Source: Cladophialophora immunda
Taxonomy: Eukaryota > Ascomycota > Eurotiomycetes > Chaetothyriales > Herpotrichiellaceae
Assembly: GCF_000835495.1 (NCBI RefSeq)
Contig: NW_015622542.1
Coordinates: 4,424,485 to 4,488,484 of the forward strand
Length of the DNA: 64,000 bases
Reading direction: 5' to 3'
Positions 11,501 through 22,206 of this stretch are shown here, piece after piece (position 1 is the stretch's first letter; each line of letters starts with the position of its first letter). The position numbers and the translations under genes are program-made. Below the pieces are notes generated by a model. The model saw only the letters and a list, made by a program, of their open reading frames with translations. It had not been told where the DNA came from and made no database searches.

Positions 11501-12312
11501 GAGATAAGACAATGTCTGCTTCGGGTATTTCCTCTTGAATGATTTGCTTGACTCTTGCTTCCTGTTTACCAGAAATGTCCAGAGGCGAGAAGACTCCAAT
11601 CACGGCAATGTCAGTAAGGCCCTTTTCCTTCACGGCCTGGCACTCCTTCCGCACTTGTGCCTCGTTGAGAGGCATTATCTCCCGAGTATCGACTGATGAA
11701 TATAAGCAATTTCCCCTTACCCTTTGACGTCGCGAGACTTACATTCCAGCCCGCCGTCCAGGTAGCCGACATGGCCATTCATGATCCGGCTCAGGATGGG
11801 TGGGAAGTCCATAAAAGGGGGATTCTCCTTCGTATACGGCCCGCAGACTCTGAGCACGGCAACCTTTCTCAGGTTCCGGTCGTCCGCTTGCACCACCGCA
11901 TTAATGAAGTGCTGGGAATGTTAGTTTCGTGTAGGGGACTATGATCCGAGTCTCGGGCTCACGGTTGTGCCGATCATGACTGCTGCCACAGCCTCCAAAG
12001 GGATGCCACATTTTGAGATGGCTCCCTCGATTGCTTTGGTTATGCCCACAGTTACATTGGCCGTGGTCGGAGTCTTGAATGCACTGCGAATGCCGCGATC
12101 AGGCAAGTGCGCCTCTCCAGGGTCTACCGAGCGCTTTCATCAGAGAACCTCGCTTTTGATGGCAGCGAACGGTTATTGACTTACGAATGATGACACAGTC
12201 TGTGTTTGTCCCGCCTAGTCACAGTTAACGGTCGCCCTGGACACGATCTGATTGGCTGAGAGCGAGCCTTACCAACATCGACGCCAATCCTGTAGACCTT
12301 TTGAATCGTCAT
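8570..12312 (-). CDS. Hydantoinase/oxoprolinase (HyuA-type) fused to DUF917
   Basis: Fifteen exons with 14 introns of 46-62 bp join to 996 residues with no frame error. The N-terminal half is the ATP-dependent hydantoinase/5-oxoprolinase fold. It shows a nucleotide-binding start GVDVGGTNTD (residues 10-19), IGTTHFINAVVQ, then SSGPTNSMSGAAY, ADIGGTTTDV and LPSGFPRQAGTW. From about residue 620 a second domain begins with DCEFLATGCSTVACGGGGP and ends with GPRAFGFDMDFIPLGNPYYEP. This is DUF917, which also occurs in S-methyl-thiohydantoin desulfurase-like proteins. The terminal exon (8696-8570) is needed to complete DUF917. Such proteins open five-membered cyclic amides such as hydantoins or oxoproline using ATP. 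It is divergent from an NCS1 permease, a plausible importer of its substrate. The exact ring substrate is unknown. Confidence 0.88.
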
Positions 12313-12915
12313 TGTTGTGCCGACTTGAATCTTTGTCACCTAGACTGATCTTCAGAACGAGATTGATGAGACATATGGCAAGTTGCTGAAAGCTTCACCA
12401 TTTCATTATTGAAGACATGCTACTGCAGGGTTTTGGAGATCGGCAGCGACCAGTTTGGCTTCAGCGGCCCCGATATTACTGTGGAGCAGATAACAACGGT
12501 TTCCACCTTGTGCAGGACAAGTGGTCCATAGTCTGCCGTGCGCCGAGCCTCACAGGCTGTTCGAGGAATTCCAGACTCGAGAATTATGGGTCTGTGTCGG
12601 CGAGGGCTTCCTACTTCGGTGACTTATCTCCATTGGCGTGTCGGTCTTTTCCCGAGCCTTAAAGGATCCCATGAAGCAATGGCGGGGATATCCATCCGTG
12701 ATCGCCCAGGCCTTCCCAAGCCCACAACCGCGAAGAGGCGAATCTGCATCCTCTGATAACCCTCGAAGTTCGAGACTTGGATAACCCGGACCCTCGATGC
12801 CGTTATCAGCCATTCCCCAGACGACGAGAGGTATATAGGGAAACCACGCGGGCTGGAGGCATCTCATCAAGTACCAGCACCAGACCCGTCACACGTTGAA
12901 GTCCTAACCACCAAC
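12313..12915. promoter_or_regulatory. Divergent promoter of hydantoinase and NCS1 permease, with GATA motifs
   Basis: A 603-bp region between two divergent starts. It contains four HGATAR motifs, the core recognised by AreA/NIT2-type nitrogen regulators: 12488-12493 and 12754-12759 on the plus strand, 12624-12629 and 12803-12808 on the minus strand. About two would be expected by chance. It also holds TCGG-N7-CCGA at 12641-12655, an inverted repeat suited to a Zn2Cys6 dimer. Binding is inferred only from motif matches. Confidence 0.5.
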
Positions 12916-14853
12916 ATGTCCACCGTTAGACGAGCCTTACGCATAATTGAGCTGCCTGAGAGAGAGCAGGGTGATCGCTGGAGCAATGAAGACATCCGTC
13001 CAGTCCCTCCCGAACGACAAACCTGGGGTATGGACATCCGAGTATTCCAGTTGCGTGCATTCGCCTGCTAACTCCTCGTGCATAGGTCCACTCCAGTTCG
13101 TGGAACTGTGGTTCCTTGTCAACCTGAATATCAGCACCTATCAAACCGGCTCCTCCTTGATCGCTACAGGCCTGACCTATTGGCAAGCCATCATCGTCAT
13201 CTTGGTTGGAAACGGTCTTGCCAGCTTCTTTGCAGTTCTCAACTCGGTCTCCGGTGCTGCAAGCCACCTGGGCTTTCCCATCGTCTCGAGAAGCGTCTGG
13301 GGTATGTATATGCCTTCCTCCCCTGGACAGACCTGTGTTTAACCGTGCCGCATAGGTATGTGGGGAGCATACTTCCCTGTCCTCAACCGAATCTTGACAT
13401 CAATCACCTGGTATGGCGTCCAAGCTGTGATTGGGGGGAAGATGATCTATGTCTGCCTGCGCTCAATTTGGATGGACCTCGACGAGCGCATTCCCAACAA
13501 GATCCCGTCGTCCGAGGGGATCACCTCCGCGCAGTTCCTGGGATATTTCCTCTTCAACGTCCTGTGCTGCGTTTTTATTTGGTTCCGACCAGGACAACTC
13601 CGGCCCTACTTCCACGTTGGATCTCTCGTTGTTGCCATCACTCTATTTGTCCTCCTCGGTTGGGCGGTGGGAACCAGCCACGGGTACGGAAGTGTCTTTA
13701 ACTCAAAGACCACCATTTCCTCGACCGAACTGGGATGGCAGATGAGCGGAGGTGTCATGTCGGTCATCGGAAGCATTGCATCAGGAATTCTGAACCAGAA
13801 CGACTTCACCAGGTTTGCGAAACGACCCAGCCATGTCACCTACACGCAAGCATTCTCGTTCATGTTCACAAGCTCTGTCATGGCCATTGTGGGTGTTGTG
13901 GTTACTGCGGCGACACAAAATCGTGAGTGCAGATGAACTCACCTTTGGCAGACGGGACAAGACTAACTGTTCTCACAGAATACGGCGGTGGCAAGCCTCT
14001 CTGGGATCCATCTACACTATTTGTGGCAATTCAGGATCAGCATGGCTCTCGGGGCCGAGCGGCCGCATTCTTCCTCGGCGTCGTCTTCATCATATCGCAA
14101 CTGTCGATCAATGTCGTCGGGAATGTTCTCGCTGGCGGCCTCGACGTTGCCAGTGTTTTCCCCAAGTATATCAACCTCCGACGTGGAGCTTATATCCTTG
14201 CGGTCCTCAGTGTTGCCCCGGTCCCCTGGAAGCAACTGGCCTCAGGCTCGACGTGAGTAATCAGTGAATCCCTCTGTGGTACATTGACTAACGACTGGTC
14301 CCATAGCTTCCTGTCCGTTCTTTCAGCCTATGCGGTGTTCCTCGGCCCAATGATCGGATTGCTCTGCGTCCACTATTGGATCATCCAAAGGCGCCTCTTC
14401 CACATCCCCGATTTGTACGAAGGATCGAAGAAGTCTGTGTACTGGTACAAATACGGCATCAACTGGCGCACGTGTGTGGCCTGGATTTGCGCCGTTGTGC
14501 CCAGCATGCCGGGATTTGTGCACGCCGTCAACCCCGCCCTCACCGTCGGAGTGGGCGCCACTCGAATCTTCTCCCTCTCCTTCGTCCTGGGATTCGTCAT
14601 TGGTAAGTCCTGCCAGACTCTGTAAGACCAGGGCTTTTTCACTGACCCATGTCTTTCCACAGCTGCCGTCCTCTCCTACGCACTGCATCGGATTTTCCCC
14701 TATGAATATCCCAACACCACCCTTCTTGAGTCTTTTATCGATGGTCAAGAGCAGGAAAGCTCGGGCTCCGAGTCGGGTGGCAAGGCGGTCGAGACTGTGC
14801 TTGTTTCAGAGTCAAAGGCCGTTCCTGATGAGAAATCACCGTTTGACGCTTGA
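12916..14853 (+). CDS. NCS1-family nucleobase/allantoin-type permease
   Basis: Six exons (12916-13027, 13086-13301, 13356-13922, 13979-14252, 14307-14602, 14663-14853) encode 551 residues. The N-terminal NEDIRPVPPERQTWG, the Asn-rich first span LVNLNISTYQTGSS and the helix GILNQNDFTRFAKRP are characteristic of nucleobase-cation-symport-1, Fur type. About twelve membrane spans are visible, and a charged acidic tail follows. The family imports uracil, allantoin, uridine or related cyclic ureides across the plasma membrane with protons; the bacterial member Mhp1 carries hydantoins. Head-to-head placement with the hydantoinase-type gene suggests a transporter-enzyme pair. Uracil or allantoin as the substrate is equally possible. 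Confidence 0.9.
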
Positions 14854-15806
14854 GGATATCTGAGCCGCAGTCGGGACCGTGATGGACAGTTTTGTAGTAG
14901 CCTAGGTATATCAAAGCACCCAACATCCATCTATTATATTTATCTGTACTCTACAAGTTCCTAATATTAATAGTGTTTCTGGGCTTGAGAATTGCAGTAG
15001 CTGAAGACCATCGACCGAGCCTTGAGCTCTCCTTACAATTTCGTCGTGAATTAGTTACTTGCTATAGCTGCACTGAACCACGGAGTATATTGTCGCCCTA
15101 TTTTGGGATAATCCTACTCGCTTTTCAGTGAAAGATACAGCTGCCACGTGTAATAAACGCCACGCGTCTACGCCTGGCATGATAGTAAGCCTTTGCGCAG
15201 AGAGTACCTGGCACGGACATGGCCCATCCCAGTTGCTTGAGGCGAAATTAAGCTCACAATCAGGAGACAGTTCCCACGTGGTCTAGGTGGGTTCGAGATT
15301 CGAACAGTTCACTATTCAGGTGAGGGTACTCACGTTGAGAGCCCCTCAGATAAGCGTTGATGCGTACAAGTACTGAGTACTAAACAGCATGAACCCACAT
15401 TGCGGCCCTTATCTAACCCAATAGGATATGCGTAAAGCGACAACTATATCTGGCCCACAGTTTGCGAGACCATATCCAGAACGCGGCGGTGGCCATATAT
15501 CCATTCTGGAATGCGTGGGCGAGGGATAACATGATACCCAACACTCCACAGAGAGATACTTTACCCCAGTTCGCCACCTATGCGTAGATTTCCGACTATC
15601 TTGTGATCGTGTCACCGGTTATCGTGGAATCACGATAACAGTCATCCAGACTTTCACTGCGGGAGTAGAATGAAAGATACGACACAAGTCCGTCAGATAG
15701 TGGTTCGGACGATGGAAAAGGAGTCAAACTGCGAGCCTCCTATACACTAGCCAACCAGCGGGCTGCAGGGCAGAGAACTGGACTTAGATCAAAAATGGGT
15801 GACTAT
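14854..15806. other. Intergenic between convergent genes
   Basis: 3' flanks of the permease (plus) and aminopeptidase (minus). No gene is supported. It contains a CCACGTGG palindrome (15274-15281) and an inverted repeat GTTCGA-GAT-TCGAAC (15291-15305) close together. Neither is near a gene start, so their role is unclear. Confidence 0.45.
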
Positions 15807-18771
15807 CTATAGCCTAGAGGTCTCCAATCCCAAAAAGCCATTCTCCTTCAGCCACTGCGACACTTCAGGCCCTGCCCGAGCCTTGCACGCCGCATTTCTC
15901 TTTATGCTGTCCCTCACAATATCGACGGGATGATCCATCTCTGGGAGGTGCCTTGCTGCAAAGAATTGAGCAATGTCGCGTTCCAGGTCGAGGCTGTCGA
16001 GGTTGCTGAGCGCGTTGTCGATGAACCACTCGAACGCGACGCTGTTGATCCGGAGCCTGGCGTAGACGGCATCCCAGTTCTCCTTCACATATTCCCACAG
16101 TACTTCCGCGCAGGGCCCGTTGCCCAAGGCCATCCCGACAAAGTGGATGTTTTGAAGTGTTACGTGGTCTTCAGAGAGGAACGTAAAATCCAAGAAATCC
16201 CGTGCCATGGCGGGATGTCTCGTCCTGCCCATGGCGGCGATGCAGATCTCGCGGCCGTCGATCGTATGGTTTCTAATGTACTCTGATTTTATCGCGTAGT
16301 ATTCCTCCTCCTCACCTCTGGCAACAGACACGCCAAATATAGGAACCTGAAGATTGCGGCTGACGAGGTCCCGGTCGCCATTCTTCCAACAAGAGAATCG
16401 TCGCTTGATCTCGGAAAGAACCTCCTCGTCGTCAGCTAGAGCGGCAAGTTGGATCAAATTCTTCTCCAGTTCGCCCTTGACGTAGCTGTCAGCAGAGCCG
16501 GTCCAGGTGATTTCGGATTTGACGGTTCCCAAGAGTTGCCGGAGGTAAGACTTGACACCTTGGACGGCTTGGGGATCGCCAGAAACGGATGAAACAACTG
16601 CCGCGGCAGACTTTCTTATCTGTGACCAGACAAAACAGTCTTTCTCATGGCGGAAGTCGCCCATTAGAGACAACAATTCTCCAGTGGGTTTCAGGCCAGC
16701 GAAAACTAACGACGCAATGTCGGTAATGACTCCGACCTTGTCGGCTGAGGACATCCCTGGCGACAAATGAGAGAGCGACGTAAGATAGCCATGGGGATAG
16801 TCAGTCCGATAGAAGCCAGCATGATCTCGGTTGAGTTTGGGTAAGGAGAGGGGCTGTACAACAATGCCTGACTCTGTGGCGAGGATATTGTCTGCGGTTG
16901 TGAAAGACTCCCTGTCGAGTCCAAGCGGGACATGCCAACAGGTACTTTTGTGCTGTGTGTCCTGCCTGGGAAATGGTATTTGATTCAGTTGAAGTCCATC
17001 AGAAGTCAGAGCAGCCGTGACAATTGGATATCCGGCTTCATGGATCCATGAATCCATGATCGCTGCTACGTCCACTCCAGACGCTGCAGACAGAGCTTTC
17101 CAGAGGTCATTCGAGGTGGCGTTCTGGTATGAACGGCTGGTTAAATAGGCCGCGATACCATTCAGGAAGGCCTCTTGACCAATATGCCCGGCCAGCATGC
17201 GGATCACGGCGCTGCCCTTGCAGTAAGTAATGCTGTCGAACATCTGGTGCACCTGAGAGTTGTTTCCGACCTGTGACTCTATGGGATGTGATGACTTCAG
17301 AGAGTCCAGTGCGAATGCTTCTTCCAAAGCTTCATCCTGTGTCGGGGTCAGAGGGAGATGAGTGAATTGCCAAACGAATTGAAGTCTTACCACAAATTGA
17401 CCCCATATATTCCAATCTGTACACCATTGATTAGCTCAAAAGCAAACACATCGGGGACAATCGGCCCTTTTCTCACCAGGATGAAGGTGGTCTACTGCAA
17501 GGTAGCCTGCCCATGTCGCAAAGCCTTCGTTTAGCCAGAGTTCATTCCAGCCGCTCATAGTGACCAAATTGCCAAACCATTGATGAGCCAGCTCGTGTGC
17601 AATCACGTAAGAAGCTTTGGACATGAGCCGGTTGTCTGAAGTGGACGGATCAAAGAGGATTTTGGTTGGCTTGTAAGTGATCAAGCCCCAATTCTCCATG
17701 GCGCCAGAGATGAACTCGTGCACCACGAGGTGATCGCATTTTGGCAGGGGATAGTCGACCCCAAAGCTCTCACTGAAGAAGTCGAGGGTGTTGCAGGCGT
17801 CTTGCAACGCAAAATGCGCATATTGTGTGAGGCCCTTGGTGGTATAGATTCTGACTGGTATTCTCCGGCCAGCATGCTCTCTCTTTGTGAATGTCTCTAT
17901 GTACTCAAAGTCACCTATCGCCCAGCACAATAGCTGAGAGGACTTCAGTTTGCGACTTCGACCTCAAAGGGGTCGTTTCACTTACATATGTACTCATCAC
18001 TGGTGTCTTATCGAAGCGCACAGCCTTCAAGCCGTTTTGTGGCCCATTGAGCAGATGCACTGACTTCTCTGGCATGTTGCTTAGTGCCGTCAATGCTGTG
18101 GGTATCTCCAACTCGAGCTCAAAACTCGCTTTCAGGTGAGGCTCATCGAAACAAGGGAAGGCCTTTCTGGCATCGCAAGGCTCAAAGTCAGTTGTTAACT
18201 GCCAATGATACCTGCCAACCTTGACACCTGCGGTGCTGGTATCGGATTGTGGCTCATATCTAGCACGACAAAAGCCGGTCATTGAATGGGAGATTCTCCC
18301 TTTGAACGGAATGTTCAGCTGGAAGAATCCCTTTGGAATAGTGTCCTGGAATGATATGCAAGCTTGCTGGTCATTCTCGTTGAAGACTATCGAAGTAGCG
18401 GCATATGTCACTAAACATGTTCAGTCATTGTGGCAATGATCAAGCTCGAGGGATCAATCTGGCGGCGTACAAGGGGATCCATTGAGATCGAATGAAACTT
18501 CAGAGCGGGATATCTCGATCTGGGAGGCGTTGATAACAAGTCGATCTGCAGGAGTAATCACCTCAGCATCGATGATCACCCGGCCTTCATATGCCCATTC
18601 TCCTCCAAATTCTATATTGAAGATTTTGAGGTTATAGTTGAGAGGCTTGACACTGTAGAATTGCATCAGAAAGGGCCCGTAGTCCGCGTGGTCAACTACT
18701 GTTATAGTGGAATTTACATACCCCTTCGATAGAAGATTGAGCGGTTTGCTTGCATCCTGCTCGCACAACAT
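15807..18771 (-). CDS. M1-family zinc aminopeptidase (puromycin-sensitive-like)
   Basis: Six exons (18771-18722, 18652-18471, 18410-17986, 17933-17477, 17416-17391, 17336-15807) join to 889 residues. This is the normal length for fungal Aap1/Ape2-type enzymes, and the total is a whole number of codons. The exopeptidase motif GAMENWG (about residue 295) and the zinc site HELAH with the downstream Glu in NELWLNEGFATW (about 331-355) are intact. The C-terminal helical ERAP1-like domain is complete. The ATG at 18771 was chosen because the open frame upstream begins only with TTG, and splicing at 18721/18653 gives the family-typical SKGVKPLNYNL. There is no signal peptide, so it is cytosolic and trims N-terminal residues from peptides. 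It is divergent from the Zn2Cys6 regulator. Confidence 0.9.
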
Positions 18772-19239
18772 TGTGCCCTGTGACCGAAGCAAGAACGGCT
18801 CTCACAGAGTACGGCCAGATAGAGCAGCGGAACTATTTGCGTCCGTTATGAAACCTTCTTTCAGCAAATGACTCTGGAATAGGTGCCATCGGCCAAGGAT
18901 GCCCTATTAAAGCGATCGCAAACTGCAGCATTAGGGTTTTGGCGTGGTGTTTTGGACAGTAATAACAACAGAAACATTTACTCCAAGTGGCGAGTCCTTC
19001 CGCAGCCCCAGATATTCTGTGGGAGGCGCTGTGCATAGATCGACCCTCCACGCTGCCGACCGACAGCGCGAAGCTTTACCGAACTCTAGTGGCCCGCTCA
19101 CCTGGAGACTCGACGATAAGCAGCCACCAATTAGGCGTAGATAAAGGCCTCCCGTCGCCGAAGCCTTCCATTTTCTTTCCCTCTCGAAAGACGGCACTTC
19201 TTCCCTCCTCCGAAATTCCCCAGGAGATGCCCCAGCTCC
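18772..19239. promoter_or_regulatory. Divergent promoter, aminopeptidase and Zn2Cys6 regulator
   Basis: A 468-bp region between two divergent start codons. Shared control of the peptidase and the regulator is possible. I see no striking operator-like repeat. Confidence 0.45.
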
Positions 19240-21629
19240 ATGGCTCAAGCGCGCCGTCCAGCACCTAGAGCGAGGACGCGGACCTTCACTGGGTGTTTGA
19301 CATGTCGCACTCGCAAGGTGAAATGTGACTTGCATCGCCCAAGTTGTAACAACTGTGTGAGGCTGAGTTTGCAATGTCGGGGTTATCAAGTCCAGCTTCA
19401 GTGGTTGCCGGCATGGGATCCAGAACAGCCTGATACGTCCTCACCAGGCAACCCCACGACAGAAGGAGCAGAGGGTCGCCGCACTCGGACAGAAATATTT
19501 GATGGTATGTACAATCAGGTCTGCCTTTCGTCGAGCTGGAAAACTTAGGATCGCTCCAGCCCAATCGCGGTCTCGGTTCTCCGAAGACTTGATCCGGCGT
19601 CTATCAAACACACAAAAGCCACAGCACCTCGACCAGGTCCTTGAGCAGCTCGATGATCAGGTCAAAGAGTCCAAGAGTTCTCGGGTTGAGGAAAGCTGGC
19701 AAATATCGCAAGGCCCCTTTTCCGTCTTGCATCTCGTATCGGACTCGGAAAATGATGAAGCTCGAAATCAAAAGCAATTGACGATCCAGTATCCCGAGCC
19801 CATGGCATCATTGGATGGCGATCGGGAAACCGTGGCATGTCTCGACGGCATTGACTGGTCGTTGTCGGTGCCAGACAGCAACATGGGATCTCAGGCACTA
19901 TTCACCGACGCCTCTGTCGGAGAAAACTTCAACTATTCTTTCACCAATGCCACCTACACCCCCCTGTTTGAAGGTGAGGATGCTTGAAAGTTTTGGAAGA
20001 ACTTCATTGCTGAAAACATTAGGTGCTAATGTAACGAACACCAATACTACCTTCGCAGGGGATATTGGGCTCACTCAACCCCGATTTACAAAGGTTGCTA
20101 CCTACGGCCACCCTTCCGCATCGTCCCTCTCCAACGGATCACCATATGTGCCTTCCAATGTCCGATTCTTGTTATCTCACTACATGAACCACGTGATTGC
20201 TTCTCTTTCCGGGTTGCCGCATACCGAAGCTCCCTGGAAACGGATTCACGTGCCGTATGCCATGACAGCGTACGGGGAGTTGGATATTATGGGACAGTCG
20301 GGTTTCGCCAGAGTTTCCCTCCTGTACAGCCTCCTTTCCTTGACATGCTACCACCTTGGAACCCTCTACAAGCCTACGGCAACCGGCAGCGGAACTGACA
20401 CGCAGGTACTGCCGACTGACGACCAGGCATCGAACTTGCAATACTGGAACTCCCAGGGGCTCAAGTTCAGGGAGATAGCCCGGACAGCCTTTCGAAAATG
20501 TCTGCACGCAATGTCAACCGAGCAACTGGAACACGTCAAATACAAAGAGGTTTTCGTGAGTGCAATGAACCTGATTTGTACCGGGGTACGTCTCCCTCCA
20601 TGAGACTCTGAAGTCCGTGAACATTCCAGGCTGACAGGCTTGCAGATAGTGAGCGGAGATCCTTGGGACTCCCGGCTTTTCATCCTCCAATGTGAAGAGA
20701 TCGTCAACAAGATCGGCCGGAAGAAGGCGACGTTCTCGAAGCGAGCTCTGCAACTGCATCGAATATTTGCTTACATCAGGGTCATCGAGAAAACCACGTT
20801 CGTCCAGACGCGGGATCAATATCTCGTGACACTAGGCAAGAAGCCAATGCTTGCCAACGAAGTAGAACTGGTGAAGAAGATCCCGGAGGACAGCTTTCCC
20901 TATTCGGCAACCCTGGCGTCAAACTACGAGACCTGGGCGGATCTGGGGCTCAGTGGGCCCGAGGAAGAATCCTTCAACGACTTTTACGGCATGCCCGCTT
21001 CCATCTTGAGGCTGATTGCAAGGACGAACAATATGGTTGCCCAGGTCGACCCGCCGCAGCACCACGGCACGGCGCATCCTCACATGCCTGCAACCTTGGT
21101 CGAAGCCGCCGCCGCCTTGGAGCGAGATATCTGTCATTGGGAGACACCAGAAAAACCGGCCGAGACCAACGACAACCCTTTCGATTTGCTGAGCTGCAGC
21201 TCTGCCGACGGCCTCCCGGATCCGTCGCAGACGATGAAGTCGAATATCGCGACGGCAATGCACCACGCGTTGATGGTGTATTTCTTCCGATTTGTGCGGG
21301 GGACCAATCCCATTATCCTGCAGCACTACGTCGAGAGTATCCTCAGCAACCTCGAACTGCATCACGAAAGCAAGCAATGCTTCTTCCCAGGCGTGCGGCT
21401 CGGAGTCACCGTGTGGCCCAGCTTTATCGCCGCGTGCGAAGCTCTGGGGGACAACCTGCGCCGCCGCGCCATACTTTGCATGAGGCACGCCGCTTGGGCA
21501 GGATTCCAGAACGCAGAGGCCGCCGAGATGGTGGCGAAAGAGGTGTGGCGGCGACGTGATGCGGGAGAGTTGCACGTCTCGTGGAGCACTGTCCTCCGGG
21601 AGTCTCAGACGATCCTGCTCCTGACCTGA
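19240..21629 (+). CDS. Zn2Cys6 transcription factor, arginine-regulator-like
   Basis: Four exons (19240-19504, 19560-19973, 20023-20585, 20646-21629) encode 741 residues. Residues 19-46 form the zinc cluster, Cys19, 22, 29, 36, 39 and 46, preceded by an Arg-rich stretch. The basic RTRKVKCD segment follows the second Cys as usual. The body matches the fungal-specific transcription factor domain. The end, with WPSFIAACEA, Arg/Ala-rich helices and VSWSTVLRES, resembles ARGRII/UGA3-like regulators of amino-acid use. The first intron is best placed at 19505-19559 (GTATGT..CAG, 55 bp); a shorter alternative at 19509-19548 also keeps the frame. It is nuclear. It is probably a local regulator of the neighbouring hydrolases, which is inference. 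Confidence 0.87.
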
Positions 21630-22206
21630 CACTGCTGCGGGCCTCTACGTTCTCACGTCGACAGTTCTCCATTGCCTCGCTAGTGGCTGCAGAGGATCTC
21701 ACCGCGGAGAAGATCCTCGCTCGGTAGTCAAGAAGGAGCCCCGTTCGCATCTGACGGTCGGAAATGCTCAGCGACTCCGGAAGGATCCCGAGCGCATCAT
21801 CTGTGGTTATGTGCCCAACGTTTTCTCTGGGCTGTCTCCACATGCTGGATCCCTCATTCCGTTCAATCAGACCGACCACTCAACAAGGAAGCCGAGATCA
21901 ACAAGACCGGAACTAAAATACATCCTTGAGAGTGCCGGAGGCTGCGGCAAAAAAGGAGGCGGAGTTCCATGAATCCACTTGGGAGGATCAGGTACGGAAT
22001 GGCCGTGGAATAACGCACCGAACCAGGCTCGGCTCAGTACAGCTGCGCGAATGCATGAAGAAACCCGGGACATCATGACTCAATTTAAGCGACTGTATAT
22101 GAAGGATATAGAATTCTGGCCAGGCCCCAGACGAGGTTTCCCGTTTGGAGGGAAGAAAGGATGTCCACCTCTCTGTAAGGGCCGGGAGGACGATTACTAC
22201 GGGGAC
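21630..22206. other. Intergenic between convergent genes
   Basis: 3' flanks of the regulator (plus) and the dehalogenase-type gene (minus). Frames crossing it are extensions of GC-rich shadow frames. Nothing else is supported. Confidence 0.45.

Noticed and set aside
18772..18792. Upstream extension of the M1 aminopeptidase to 18792
   Set aside because: The codon there is TTG. The first ATG is at 18771, and splicing from it gives the expected N-terminus.
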